26,814 bases of DNA from IMG/VR virus record IMGVR_UViG_3300042291_000991, positions 1 through 26,814 of that record; one strand, written 5' to 3'. Made by a program: the position numbers and the translations under genes. The notes beneath the pieces are model-generated. The model saw nothing but the letters and a program-made list of their open reading frames with translations. It made no database searches and was not told the DNA's origin. Shown piece after piece: positions 8,272-15,409 of the stretch (position 1 is its first letter; each line of letters opens with the position of its first letter). The DNA is from a virus.

Positions 8272-9475
8272 AGCAGCACAAGTATTGGAACAACGATTGG
8301 GTCAATCCGTTTCGTTTTCAAATCTTAGTCTGCGTGAATCACGTCACATGCTACTGCGTGTACGTGGCTTAATTAACGAACACAGAGCCAGTGCTGCGTC
8401 ACATTCAAGCGAACGTGATCCTGCTTATCTCAAGTTAATTATGCTGGAATCAGGACTTAAAGGTCGGCTGAAAGAAGGTGCACCTCCTACAGTATTACCT
8501 TCTGATCAGAAATACACACAAGCATTAAGCCGAGTATATGGTCAACAGATAGTAAATAATCCTAAGTTCTCTGACTTGCTTGCCAGATTAAAGCGAGCAA
8601 CTCCAAATGAACGAGAATTAGATATTATTATCAAAACTGGTACATTACCAAATCATCTTGAAGAAATTGCTACTACTATGCCTGGGCAAGCACCTGTTGC
8701 CGGAACGATGCCTGCTACTGGCACTGTTGCAGCAAAGCCAGGACAACCAGTTGCTGCACCTGTAAATCTTAAAGATCCAAAACTTGTTGCTGCTACTAAA
8801 AAAGCACAATCGGGTCAAACACTGAATCCTCAGGAAAAAGAAATGATGGCTGCTGCTGGTGCTGCTGCTGTGGCTATGCAGAAAGAATCGCAACAAGCCC
8901 GCCGTAGACTGCGAGAAAGCGAAATACAACAGGCCCAGGTTGTGTTGGCTGCTCAAGATATGGTTGATCAAATCCAAAAAATGCTTGAGCAGATTTCTGC
9001 TATGCAGTTTAAAGATTTGCCAGCTCTGACAGATTCAATCAAGAACGACATGGGTGTTGATCAAGCCACTGCTTATCAATCAGCTGCTGCTGCCGCACTA
9101 ACACAATTGTTGGCAGGTGTACAACAAGGCAAGACAGCCTTAGAAGGTGCACAAGGTACACTAACAGGCCAAGCTCCGGTGGTACCTGGTACAGAACCTG
9201 CTGCCGACATGGGCGCAGATTTAAATGCAGAACCGGATGTAGATGTAGATGTTGACGCAGAAATTACACCTGCTGACGACGAAGAACCAACACCGTTGGG
9301 TGCTCCTGAAACATTAGGTCGCGAACGCCGTGTTGCTGAGGCCGCCAAGAAAGGCAAGCCAGATTTCCTGGATCTTGACAAAGACGGCAACAAAAAAGAA
9401 ACAATGAAATCGGCTGCGGCTGACAAAAAAGCAGGACCGAAGAAAGGTGTTAATCCTTTTGCCAAATCAAAATAA
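8231..9475 (+). CDS. Ala/Gln-rich low-complexity protein with acidic middle and Lys-rich tail, 414 residues
   Basis: I choose the ATG at 8231 (MKLHELDTLKQQD), because an upstream in-frame ATG at 8177 would add residues that look unlike a protein start and deepen the overlap. Residues 1-130 look helical and charged. A Pro/Ala/Thr-rich region near 155-190 is followed by Ala-rich helices (QARRRLRESEIQQAQVV) and an acidic repeat (DVDVDVDAEITPADDEEP) near 335-355. The end contains KPDFLDLDKDGNKKE, which resembles a calcium-loop-like DxDxDG stretch, then a very basic tail. The make-up recalls prohead core or scaffold proteins of T4-like phages, but this is inference. It is followed by a stop/start overlap with the next gene (TAATG). 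Confidence 0.6.
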   Translation: MKLHELDTLKQQDKAAQVLEQRLGQSVSFSNLSLRESRHMLLRVRGLINEHRASAASHSSERDPAYLKLIMLESGLKGRLKEGAPPTVLPSDQKYTQALSRVYGQQIVNNPKFSDLLARLKRATPNERELDIIIKTGTLPNHLEEIATTMPGQAPVAGTMPATGTVAAKPGQPVAAPVNLKDPKLVAATKKAQSGQTLNPQEKEMMAAAGAAAVAMQKESQQARRRLRESEIQQAQVVLAAQDMVDQIQKMLEQISAMQFKDLPALTDSIKNDMGVDQATAYQSAAAAALTQLLAGVQQGKTALEGAQGTLTGQAPVVPGTEPAADMGADLNAEPDVDVDVDAEITPADDEEPTPLGAPETLGRERRVAEAAKKGKPDFLDLDKDGNKKETMKSAAADKKAGPKKGVNPFAKSK

Positions 9476-9825
9476 TGCGATTAGTTGAGTTCGAAGTATC
9501 AAGCGTAAACACAGAAAAACTGGCTGCTTTAAGCCAGTTTCTGTTGTCTCGTACCGAAGATACCAATGCTAAGAAAACTATGCCGGTGTCAAGTTTTCTT
9601 GACCTAGCCAACAACATGGGTGTCGGCATCACAGATGACCAATTACGCAATCTTGTACAACAACCCCCACTTAGCGAAATAATTGCCAATATCGAAGGCG
9701 ATGCTGAAACTGGCACAATTACATTTAAAGGTGCTGAAGAAGTAGCACCTAATATGAGCGTGGATCAAGCTCGTGACACAGTCGACACAATGGCCAAACG
9801 AGCACTAAACAAAAAAGGACTTTGA
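9475..9825 (+). CDS. Unknown phage protein, 116 residues
   Basis: It starts in the TAATG overlap with the preceding low-complexity gene, so the two are probably translated together. The sequence has a helical N-terminal half (EKLAALSQFLLSRTEDTNAK), a segment SSFLDLANNMGVGITDDQL that looks like a small helical fold, and a short beta stretch GTITFKGAEEV before a helical end. No catalytic motif, signal or membrane span. Context suggests a virion or assembly protein. Family not recognised. Confidence 0.65.
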   Translation: MRLVEFEVSSVNTEKLAALSQFLLSRTEDTNAKKTMPVSSFLDLANNMGVGITDDQLRNLVQQPPLSEIIANIEGDAETGTITFKGAEEVAPNMSVDQARDTVDTMAKRALNKKGL

Positions 9826-9827
9826 TC

Positions 9828-9944
9828 ATGTTAGAAACAATTTTCTGGTTATTACTGGGTGCATTTGTGGGCTGGAATTTCCCCCAGCCAGATTTTGCCA
9901 AAGCTATCCAAGCAAAGATACTGGGCCTTTTTAAGAAATCGTGA
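9828..9944 (+). CDS. Very small membrane protein, 38 residues
   Basis: The frame ATG TTA GAA begins two bases after the previous stop and ends in TGA at 9942-9944, overlapping the GTG start of the next gene. It encodes an N-terminal hydrophobic helix, MLETIFWLLLGAFVGWN (residues 1-17), then an amphipathic basic tail ending LGLFKKS. Size, tight fit between neighbours and the aromatic-rich helix support a real single-span protein at the inner membrane. Function is unknown; with the hydrolase next door a lysis-related role is conceivable but unproven. Confidence 0.55.
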   Translation: MLETIFWLLLGAFVGWNFPQPDFAKAIQAKILGLFKKS

Positions 9945-10519
9945 ACCTTGTTTATATTCACGGTGCCAGTGCCACCGGGGATAGTTTCAATTACATTCGG
10001 CACCATCTCGACCACCCTGACGAAATTGTCATAGAATACGACAGCCAAAATGGATTTGATCGTAATTTAGCAGACATGAAAAATATTGTCAGTAACATTG
10101 ACAACATTGTGTTTGTGTGCCACAGTCTCGGCGGCATCTATGCCCTGCACTTGGCCTCTGCTTTTCCAGATCATATATTGGGTGCTGTAACAATGAGTAC
10201 ACCTTACGGTGGAGCCGAGTCAGCAGACTATGCCAAATACTTTTTGCCATTTAACCGGTTGTTACGAGATATAGGACCCAACAGCGACCCAATGAAAACT
10301 GCCAGCCGTATTCAACTGCAGCATCCTTGGTTAAATGTAGTGACCACAAGAGGTGATAGTCCTTGGATAATGCAACCCAATGATGGCGTGGTTACTGTGA
10401 ATAGCATGCGGCATAGATCTGAAATGCAGCTTCGGGAACTGTATATCAATCATTACGAAGTGGTAATGAGTCCCAAAACAGTTGATATCATCAAAGAGTT
10501 CGTGTATAATATTAAATAG
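9941..10519 (+). CDS. Alpha/beta hydrolase (lipase/esterase-like)
   Basis: The 192-residue protein begins at GTG (overlapping the small membrane protein stop) with the strand LVYIHGASATGDSF, whose HG pair forms the oxyanion side. The nucleophile elbow is CHSLGG with S62. A plausible acid is D148 in PNDGVVTV and the histidine H171 in INHYEVV, completing a Ser-Asp-His triad in the right order. There is no signal peptide, so it acts in the cytoplasm unless released. It may cut an ester in a lipid, cell-wall component or small molecule. The last codons overlap a strong sigma70-type promoter for the next genes. Confidence 0.8.
   Translation: MNLVYIHGASATGDSFNYIRHHLDHPDEIVIEYDSQNGFDRNLADMKNIVSNIDNIVFVCHSLGGIYALHLASAFPDHILGAVTMSTPYGGAESADYAKYFLPFNRLLRDIGPNSDPMKTASRIQLQHPWLNVVTTRGDSPWIMQPNDGVVTVNSMRHRSEMQLRELYINHYEVVMSPKTVDIIKEFVYNIK
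10482..10510 (+). promoter_or_regulatory. Sigma70-type promoter for the secreted protein/iscU unit
   Basis: TTGATA (10482-10487), a 17-base spacer, then the perfect -10 TATAAT (10505-10510). Transcription would start near 10517, giving a leader of about 29 bases containing an extended AAGGAGGT ribosome site at 10532-10539. The promoter lies within the end of the hydrolase gene. Confidence 0.8.
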
Positions 10520-10545
10520 TAATATAGAACCCAAGGAGGTCTATT

Positions 10546-10893
10546 ATGAAACGTATATTTCTCGGTGTATTTTTAGCTGTCTTTCTTGTGGGCACCACAC
10601 AAGCAGGTGGTTACGGCCGTGGCTACTATAACGGCTATAACAATGGCTATCGCAATAGTTACAATAATGCCTGGGCCTGGGGCGGAGCAGCCTTTTTGGG
10701 AGGAGCCATCATTGGTGGAGCACTCACATACGGAGCAAGACCTTATTATGCACCACCTCCTGTATACTATGCACCACCTCCTGTATACTATGCACCTCCG
10801 CCAGTATACTACACACCACCGCCGGCCACTTATGTAGATCCAAATCCGGCACCAGTGCTGTACTGGGATAGTGTTTGTCAGTGTTATAGATAA
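10546..10893 (+). CDS. Secreted or envelope Gly/Tyr-rich protein with YAPPPVY repeats
   Basis: A 115-residue protein with a clear Sec signal peptide (MKRIFLGVFLAVFLVGTTQA, cleavage after QA). The mature part is very rich in Gly, Tyr and Asn (GRGYYNGYNNGYRNSY), followed by a glycine-zipper-like hydrophobic stretch (AFLGGAIIGGALTYGA, about 49-64) and three to four YAPPPVY units (68-95). The end contains a CQC motif. It would be exported to the periplasm or outer membrane of the host. The ribosome site is close to ideal and a strong promoter precedes it, so expression should be high and early. It resembles host-type small glycine-rich envelope proteins rather than virion proteins. Function unknown; altering the infected cell's surface is one possibility. 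Confidence 0.75.
   Translation: MKRIFLGVFLAVFLVGTTQAGGYGRGYYNGYNNGYRNSYNNAWAWGGAAFLGGAIIGGALTYGARPYYAPPPVYYAPPPVYYAPPPVYYTPPPATYVDPNPAPVLYWDSVCQCYR
10747..10830 (+). repeat. 21-bp in-frame tandem repeat coding for YAPPPVY
   Basis: Units at 10747-10767 and 10768-10788 are identical; 10789-10809 differs at a few third-codon positions; 10810-10830 is degenerate. The exact copy pair suggests recent slippage, while the third unit has drifted silently, indicating selection on the peptide. Confidence 0.9.
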
Positions 10894-10902
10894 GGAAGCA
10901 AA

Positions 10903-11277
10903 ATGGCATATTCAGACAAAGTATTAGATCATTACGAAAATCCTCGCAACGTAGGATCATTTGAAAAAGGTGACGACGACGTAGGCACAGGAATGGTAGG
11001 TGCACCCGCATGCGGTGATGTAATGAAACTACAAATCAAAGTCCTGGACGGAATTATTACAGATGCACGATTCAAAACATACGGCTGCGGCTCGGCCATT
11101 GCCAGTTCGTCATTGGTTACTGAATGGGTCAAAGGGCGAACTCTTGACGAAGCAGCGACAATTAGAAATACTGAAATCGCTCAAGAACTCGCACTCCCGC
11201 CGGTTAAGATACATTGCAGCATCCTTGCAGAAGATGCTATCCGAGCAGCCATAGCAGACTACAGAAACAAACATTAA
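10903..11277 (+). CDS. iscU: Iron-sulfur cluster assembly scaffold IscU
   Basis: A full-length, 124-residue IscU. The cluster ligands and helpers are all present: C37 and D39 in GAPACGDVMKL, C62 in TYGCGSAIASSS, H104 and C105 in KIHCSILAEDA. The LPPVK motif at 98-102, which binds the HscA chaperone in bacteria, is intact. The protein is nearly collinear with E. coli IscU as I remember it, with one residue missing near position 48. IscU receives sulfur from IscS and iron and builds [2Fe-2S] clusters, then passes them to carriers such as IscA. No IscS, HscA, HscB or ferredoxin is in the window, so host partners must be used. It sits nine bases after the secreted-protein gene, under the same sigma70 promoter, and its stop overlaps the SGNH gene start (TAATG). 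Very unusual cargo for a tailed phage. Confidence 0.96.
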   Translation: MAYSDKVLDHYENPRNVGSFEKGDDDVGTGMVGAPACGDVMKLQIKVLDGIITDARFKTYGCGSAIASSSLVTEWVKGRTLDEAATIRNTEIAQELALPPVKIHCSILAEDAIRAAIADYRNKH

Positions 11278-12155
11278 TGATATTACCAAATTTAGTATTG
11301 GTGATTCGTGCCAATTGCTGCTGGACAGAATCTGGTATTGATACATTATCTAGATGCCGTGATAAAAAAAGATTTCTCGAATATCCAGATCCGGTTGAAT
11401 ATTGTTACAACAGTCGCGGATTCCGTGATGTTGAATGGCCCGAAGATCTGCAATCTGCCATATGGTGTGTCGGCGACAGCTTTACTGCTGGCATTGGGTC
11501 AGCATATGAAAACATATGGCCACAGAAATTATCAGCTATAACTGGACGCAGAACAGTAAATGTTGCCATGGATGGAGCCAGTAATAATTGGATAGCTCAA
11601 CGTGTAAAAGAAATTGCCAAGCATATCAACCCAGAAAATATAGTTGTCATGTGGAGTTCGGTTGAACGTAGAGAAAAGTCAGCTGATGAAAGCCGTAACA
11701 AATTCTTCCAAAAGTTTTACAACGATGTTAAGGATCCATCTTGGCCAAACTGCCCAACAGCAGATAAATTCAATACCTTACCATTAGCAATAAGACAAGA
11801 ATTAGCAAAGGATCACACAATTGGACTGCATTTACGTATTTCTAAGGATCTTGAATCAATTGAAATTATTAACCTTGATGAACTCAGAATAGTGCAGCTC
11901 ATAGCCGAGCAAAATGAGCATATGAGCAACTTTGAAAGTTGTGTAGAATTACTCAAAGATGTAAAATCAAACTTAATTTGTAGTTTTATTCCAGGCTTCG
12001 CAGAAGAACAATATCAAGCAGATTATGTCAAGGCATGTCGTTACGGACACATGTTGCCTATAATCAAGAAATTGGACCTGGCACGAGATGGCCATCATTT
12101 TGATAAAATAACTAGTCAGTGGGTGGCGGAGCAGATAGTGCCACTGTTGAAGTAA
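11277..12155 (+). CDS. SGNH/GDSL-type hydrolase-like protein
   Basis: I start it at the ATG in the TAATG overlap with iscU (292 residues, MILPNLVLVIR). Block I is VGDSFTAG with nucleophile S68 (G66-D67-S68). DGASNN near residue 100 could supply the block III asparagine, and DGHHFD near the end gives the D271-x-x-H274 pair of block V. This is a cytoplasmic protein without signal peptide. SGNH enzymes remove or transfer acyl groups on sugars, lipids and polysaccharides; related proteins are common in large phages, often beside glycan or sulfotransferase genes. The last 44 bases overlap the 3' end of the minus-strand gene. Confidence 0.8.
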   Translation: MILPNLVLVIRANCCWTESGIDTLSRCRDKKRFLEYPDPVEYCYNSRGFRDVEWPEDLQSAIWCVGDSFTAGIGSAYENIWPQKLSAITGRRTVNVAMDGASNNWIAQRVKEIAKHINPENIVVMWSSVERREKSADESRNKFFQKFYNDVKDPSWPNCPTADKFNTLPLAIRQELAKDHTIGLHLRISKDLESIEIINLDELRIVQLIAEQNEHMSNFESCVELLKDVKSNLICSFIPGFAEEQYQADYVKACRYGHMLPIIKKLDLARDGHHFDKITSQWVAEQIVPLLK

Positions 12156-13272
12156 ACTGGTCTTTATTGTCAGGTTGCCAAATTGGACGTTCTTTTTCGT
12201 TTGCTTTTTCTATATTTTCTTCTGTGATCAGTTGACCGATACCGGGATTATCTGTAATCCATCGATTATAAACATCTACACACTCATTGAAGTTTTTGAT
12301 CATAAAACGTTTTTCTTTAAGAGTCTGCTTCTTAATAGGAACAGTTTCTACCATGATACCCAATTCAACCATGCGTTCAATAGACTTGTTAACTTGTAAG
12401 TAATTGCGATAATTATCTTTTAAAAAATCACGACGGTCCTGGGGTAAAAATTGAACTATACTTTTGATATCGGCTGTTATTAATCCGGTACCTGCTTTGG
12501 AATTAGAATTGTGTGTTAATTGTGTAAAACTTTCTGGCCGCTCTAATGCCAATGTGCCAATATCGCTGGCATAATAATGGCAGCGATTCCAGTCAGCAAA
12601 GTCTATGCCGTATGTGTCTTGCCAAGAAATCTTGGGTTGACCTGCAAATATAGGAAGATTAATAATGTATTTTTCGATGTCTTTGAGATGAGTATCATAT
12701 TTGAAATACGAAGCCACGTTAAAGTGTGCGTCACACCATTCTAAATAGATTTTGTAATCAACTAAAGTTTTAACAATAACTTCTGGATCAATAGTTATTT
12801 GTTCTTTGTAAAGATTAATAAAAGTATTTATTTTTTCTTCAGCAGAATATACATTAATTTTTTTAGTTACAGTATTGATACCCCAGCTGAGTGCATGTTC
12901 AAAAACATTTTCTCTGCGACAGGATATAATAAAAAAGTTCTTGTTGAGATATTGATAGAATGGTATCTGTTCGGCCAATGTATCTTTTCTATTGCGTATA
13001 TGGTAATGTGCAAGTCTGGAAGTTTTATAATGGTCGCAGCCGTCTAATGTGCGTACTATTTCTTCTAGACTTTGGTAGTATCCCCAGGGCTGTTCTGGTT
13101 TACCCAATATCTCTCTGTTGAAATCCGGACTGTAAAACTTGGTAATACCATTTGTAAGTTCGTGCAAATTGATTACCGGTCGATCATATTGGTGGAACTG
13201 CATGTAAACTGTAATCAGCCTTTGTAGTAAAGTACTGCCAACAGCATCTGGTGTTAAAATAAGTACGTTCAT
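12112..13272 (-). CDS. Sulfotransferase-like P-loop protein, minus strand
   Basis: The 386-residue reading begins at the ATG at 13272 (MNVLILTPDAVGSTLLQRL); an in-frame ATG 33 bases upstream (13305) would add an unlikely leader. GSTLLQRL at 12-19 fits the 5'-phosphosulfate-binding loop of sulfotransferases, which replaces a normal Walker A. The segment FIISCRRENVFEHALSW, near 118-134, fits the 3'-phosphate-binding RxxNxxEHALSW block. It would transfer sulfate from PAPS to a hydroxyl or amine, but such loops also occur in non-sulfotransferase relatives. The C-terminal ~100 residues are low-identity helical sequence. It is convergent with the SGNH gene (44-base overlap) and divergent from the APS-kinase-like gene, which could make its donor. 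The region is AT-rich. Confidence 0.65.
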   Translation of the reverse strand: MNVLILTPDAVGSTLLQRLITVYMQFHQYDRPVINLHELTNGITKFYSPDFNREILGKPEQPWGYYQSLEEIVRTLDGCDHYKTSRLAHYHIRNRKDTLAEQIPFYQYLNKNFFIISCRRENVFEHALSWGINTVTKKINVYSAEEKINTFINLYKEQITIDPEVIVKTLVDYKIYLEWCDAHFNVASYFKYDTHLKDIEKYIINLPIFAGQPKISWQDTYGIDFADWNRCHYYASDIGTLALERPESFTQLTHNSNSKAGTGLITADIKSIVQFLPQDRRDFLKDNYRNYLQVNKSIERMVELGIMVETVPIKKQTLKEKRFMIKNFNECVDVYNRWITDNPGIGQLITEENIEKANEKERPIWQPDNKDQFTSTVALSAPPPTD

Positions 13273-13291
13273 GCGGGTATTTAAGTAAATA

Positions 13292-13320
13292 TTGACACAG
13301 TTCAAATTATCTGCTACAAT
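13292..13320 (+). promoter_or_regulatory. Sigma70-type promoter for the kinase/iscA/nuclease operon
   Basis: A perfect -35 TTGACA (13292-13297), 17-base spacer and -10 TACAAT (13315-13320). The start would be near 13327, followed by GAGGA at 13330-13334 and the ATG at 13341. It lies in the 68-base gap between divergent genes. Confidence 0.85.
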
Positions 13321-13340
13321 AATCTAATAGAGGAAATCAC

Positions 13341-14147
13341 ATGGCAAAACGTATTTTAATCATGGGCCTGCCCGGTTCTGGTAAAACAACAATGGCGACA
13401 GCACTTAAAAATCACATTGAAGACATCAAACATGAAGGTTATGGAATCACAGTCGAGTGGTTCAATGCCGACGAGATTAGAAAAAAATTCAACGATTGGG
13501 ACTTTAGTGAAGCAGGTCGCATTCGTCAGAGTCTGCGTATGGATGATTTGGCTGCAAAATCCATAGCAGACTATGTAATCTGCGACTTTGTGGCACCATT
13601 GGTAGAAATGCGTAACAATTTCAAAGCTGATTGGACCATTTGGATGGATACAATTGAAAAAGGACGTTATGAGGATACCAATAAAGCATTTGTAGCTCCT
13701 ACATTATATGACTTTCGCATCACAGAACAAGATGCTGCCAAGTGGTCGGTGTTTGTAGCCGATCATATTTTAGCTGATCAACGCCGTCCTGTGTTTGACT
13801 GGCGTAAGGAAACAGTGCAAATGTTGGGTCGGTGGCAACCATGGCATACTGGACATCGTGCCTTGTTTGAGCGTTTGTTGCAGCGTACAGGACAAGTTAT
13901 TATTCAAATCCGCGATGTGCAAGGTTGGCAAGGCAGCAATCCATTTGGTCTAGAGGAAGTTAAAGAATTCATACGTAGAGATCTAGATCCGTTGTACCAA
14001 GGCCAATATGATATTCAAATTGTACCCAACATTGTACACATTGGCTGGGGGCGTGGCGTGGGATACACATCAGGTGAAGAGACATTTGACGAATCGATTA
14101 CCAAGATTTCCGGTACTGATATCCGTCGACAGATGGGCTTAAAATGA
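13341..14147 (+). CDS. Fusion of an APS-kinase-like domain with an HxGH nucleotidyltransferase domain
   Basis: A 268-residue two-domain protein. Residues 1-150 resemble adenylylsulfate kinase (CysC): Walker A GLPGSGKTT (9-17), then WFNADEIRKKFNDWDFSEAGRIRQSLR, matching the CysC DGDNxR and FSDADRxENIRR blocks, and VAPTLYDF late in the domain. Residues 158-268 carry GRWQPWHTGH (163-172) and ISGTDIRR (256-263), the HxGH and ISGTxIR motifs of the NMN/pantetheine/ATP-sulfurylase nucleotidyltransferase superfamily; the GRxQPxHxGH form is closest to NMN adenylyltransferases. It could make PAPS, in which case it would feed the sulfotransferase-like proteins, or act on a nucleotide cofactor or sugar phosphate. 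It is the first gene of a coupled run (ATGA overlap with the next gene). Domain calls are solid; the reaction is not. Confidence 0.8.
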   Translation: MAKRILIMGLPGSGKTTMATALKNHIEDIKHEGYGITVEWFNADEIRKKFNDWDFSEAGRIRQSLRMDDLAAKSIADYVICDFVAPLVEMRNNFKADWTIWMDTIEKGRYEDTNKAFVAPTLYDFRITEQDAAKWSVFVADHILADQRRPVFDWRKETVQMLGRWQPWHTGHRALFERLLQRTGQVIIQIRDVQGWQGSNPFGLEEVKEFIRRDLDPLYQGQYDIQIVPNIVHIGWGRGVGYTSGEETFDESITKISGTDIRRQMGLK

Positions 14148-14356
14148 ATAAGTACTATATAAGATATAACACCAAACATGGAGAAGGTGATCTAGTATGG
14201 CGTGTCTTTGAAAACGGATCAGAATTTTTGGTACGCAATATTGACATTCGAGTTCCAGTGTTGGGTGAGTCTACCACGGAAGGTGATGTTGTAAAATGGA
14301 ATATCGCCTGTAATGGTAGTATGGACATAATCGACGGAGTCGCAATAATATCATGA
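14144..14356 (+). CDS. Small phage protein, 70 residues, unknown
   Basis: It is joined to both neighbours by ATGA overlaps, between the kinase fusion and iscA, so it is certainly translated with them. The sequence begins MNKYYIRYNTKHGEG and looks like a compact beta fold (DLVWRVFENGSEFLVRNIDI). The WNIACNGSMDIIDG segment has one cysteine, too few to ligate a metal alone. No known motif. Similar short proteins appear in replication or metabolism segments of T4-like marine phages. Confidence 0.7.
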   Translation: MNKYYIRYNTKHGEGDLVWRVFENGSEFLVRNIDIRVPVLGESTTEGDVVKWNIACNGSMDIIDGVAIIS

Positions 14357-14679
14357 TTACCATAACTGAAACAGCAGCAAAGAAGATTGTCAGCAATATA
14401 GCCCGACGTGGGCAGGGAGTGGGCATTAAGGTGGGGGTAAAGACCACTGGCTGTTCTGGTCTTGCGTATGTGTTAGAATATCTGGACGAAGCACCATGCA
14501 CATGGGACTGGACAGAGCACGAAAAAGACGGAGCCAGAGTTTGGATAAATGCCAAGGATCTAGCATACATCGACGGACTCGAAATTGATTATGTCCGTAA
14601 AGGTCTTAACGAAGGCTTTGATTTTATCAATCCCAAGGAAGCAGCCCGTTGCGGTTGCGGAGAAAGCTTTACAATCTAA
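14353..14679 (+). CDS. iscA: A-type iron-sulfur carrier IscA
   Basis: A 108-residue A-type carrier with the three cluster cysteines in place: C34 in TTGCSGLAYVLEY and C100, C102 in the C-terminal RCGCGESF. The GLNEGFDFINP block before them matches IscA (and SufA) better than ErpA. An extra cysteine at C49 is outside the usual set. A-type carriers accept clusters from IscU and hand them to apo-proteins. The gene is about 3 kb from the phage iscU, in a different operon (kinase fusion, 70-residue gene, iscA, nuclease) under the 13292 promoter. It starts by ATGA overlap and ends in a TAATG overlap with the nuclease. Confidence in the A-type family is very high; IscA versus SufA is the main uncertainty. 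Confidence 0.92.
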   Translation: MITITETAAKKIVSNIARRGQGVGIKVGVKTTGCSGLAYVLEYLDEAPCTWDWTEHEKDGARVWINAKDLAYIDGLEIDYVRKGLNEGFDFINPKEAARCGCGESFTI

Positions 14680-15389
14680 TGATAACACAACGATACAGCT
14701 ATATACCCATCGACAGAACTACTGTGGATGGCAAAAGACATTACTGTTTGCCCGATGGAAAAAAAGTACCCAGTGTAACAACAATCCTAGATCGGACCAA
14801 GCCACAGGAAGCCAGAGATGCACTGGCAAACTGGCGAAAGAATGTAGGCGAACAACGTGCTCAACAAATCACTACAGAAGCAGCCAACAGAGGCACACGC
14901 ATGCATGCCTACTTGGAAACTTATGTGATGATGGACGAAATGAAGCCTTTGCCTGGCAACCCATTTGCACATCCTAGTTGGTTTATGGCTGCTGAGATTA
15001 TTTTGCAAGGGCTAGTAAATGCTAACGAATTCTGGGGTACAGAAGTTCCTGTGTATTATAGTGGGTTATATGCAGGCACCACAGACTTGGTGGGCAAGTG
15101 GAAGGATCAACCTGCCATCATGGATTTCAAGCAAAGCAACAAGGTCAAGAAGCGTGAGTACATCACTGACTACTTCTTGCAGCTGGCAGCATACGCACAA
15201 GCTCACAACGAAATGCACGGAACAGACATCAACACCGGCGTTATTTTAATGGCTGTGCAGCCCAAACTGTTGGAAGATCACACTTACACCACGCCTCAGT
15301 ATATGGAATTTGTTATTGAAGGCGACGAATTTAAGTACTGGTCAAACGAATGGACCAAACGAGTTGAGCTATACTATCTAACAGCATAA
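14679..15389 (+). CDS. PD-(D/E)XK exonuclease, RecB/Cas4-like fold
   Basis: The start is the ATG in the TAATG overlap with iscA (236 residues, MITQRYSYIPIDR). It has the RecB-family core: H76 in RGTRMHAYLE, D136 in AGTTDLVGKW, D149-F-K151 in IMDFKQSNK, and QLAAYAQA as the QxxxY helix. These are the metal-binding and catalytic residues. Cas4 and AddB relatives add a four-cysteine [4Fe-4S] cluster; this protein has a single cysteine (near residue 23), so it does not have that cluster. It probably degrades or processes DNA ends in replication, recombination or host-DNA breakdown. The stop overlaps a candidate late promoter. Confidence 0.85.
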   Translation: MITQRYSYIPIDRTTVDGKRHYCLPDGKKVPSVTTILDRTKPQEARDALANWRKNVGEQRAQQITTEAANRGTRMHAYLETYVMMDEMKPLPGNPFAHPSWFMAAEIILQGLVNANEFWGTEVPVYYSGLYAGTTDLVGKWKDQPAIMDFKQSNKVKKREYITDYFLQLAAYAQAHNEMHGTDINTGVILMAVQPKLLEDHTYTTPQYMEFVIEGDEFKYWSNEWTKRVELYYLTA

Positions 15390-15392
15390 ATA
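15385..15392 (+). promoter_or_regulatory. Candidate T4-type late promoter (CATAAATA) for the tailspike
   Basis: One mismatch from TATAAATA, followed by C as at other sites here. It overlaps the nuclease stop codon and would start transcription near 15398, 18 bases before the tailspike ATG. Confidence 0.5.
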
Positions 15393-15409
15393 CCTAATCA
15401 AATAGGTAT
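15390..15409 (+). repeat. 7-bp inverted repeat before the tailspike gene
   Basis: ATACCTA (15390-15396) and TAGGTAT (15403-15409) flank a 6-base loop. It overlaps the late octamer and the presumed start point, so it is more likely a DNA-level site than an RNA hairpin of the late transcript. Confidence 0.5.

Noticed and set aside
13277-13284. Minus-strand TTAAATAC before the sulfotransferase-like gene
   Set aside because: Weak match and four bases from the ATG; the AT-rich gap makes such matches common.
14679-15389. Nuclease as a Cas4-type Fe-S enzyme and client of IscA
   Set aside because: Only one cysteine is present, so the four-cysteine cluster site is absent.
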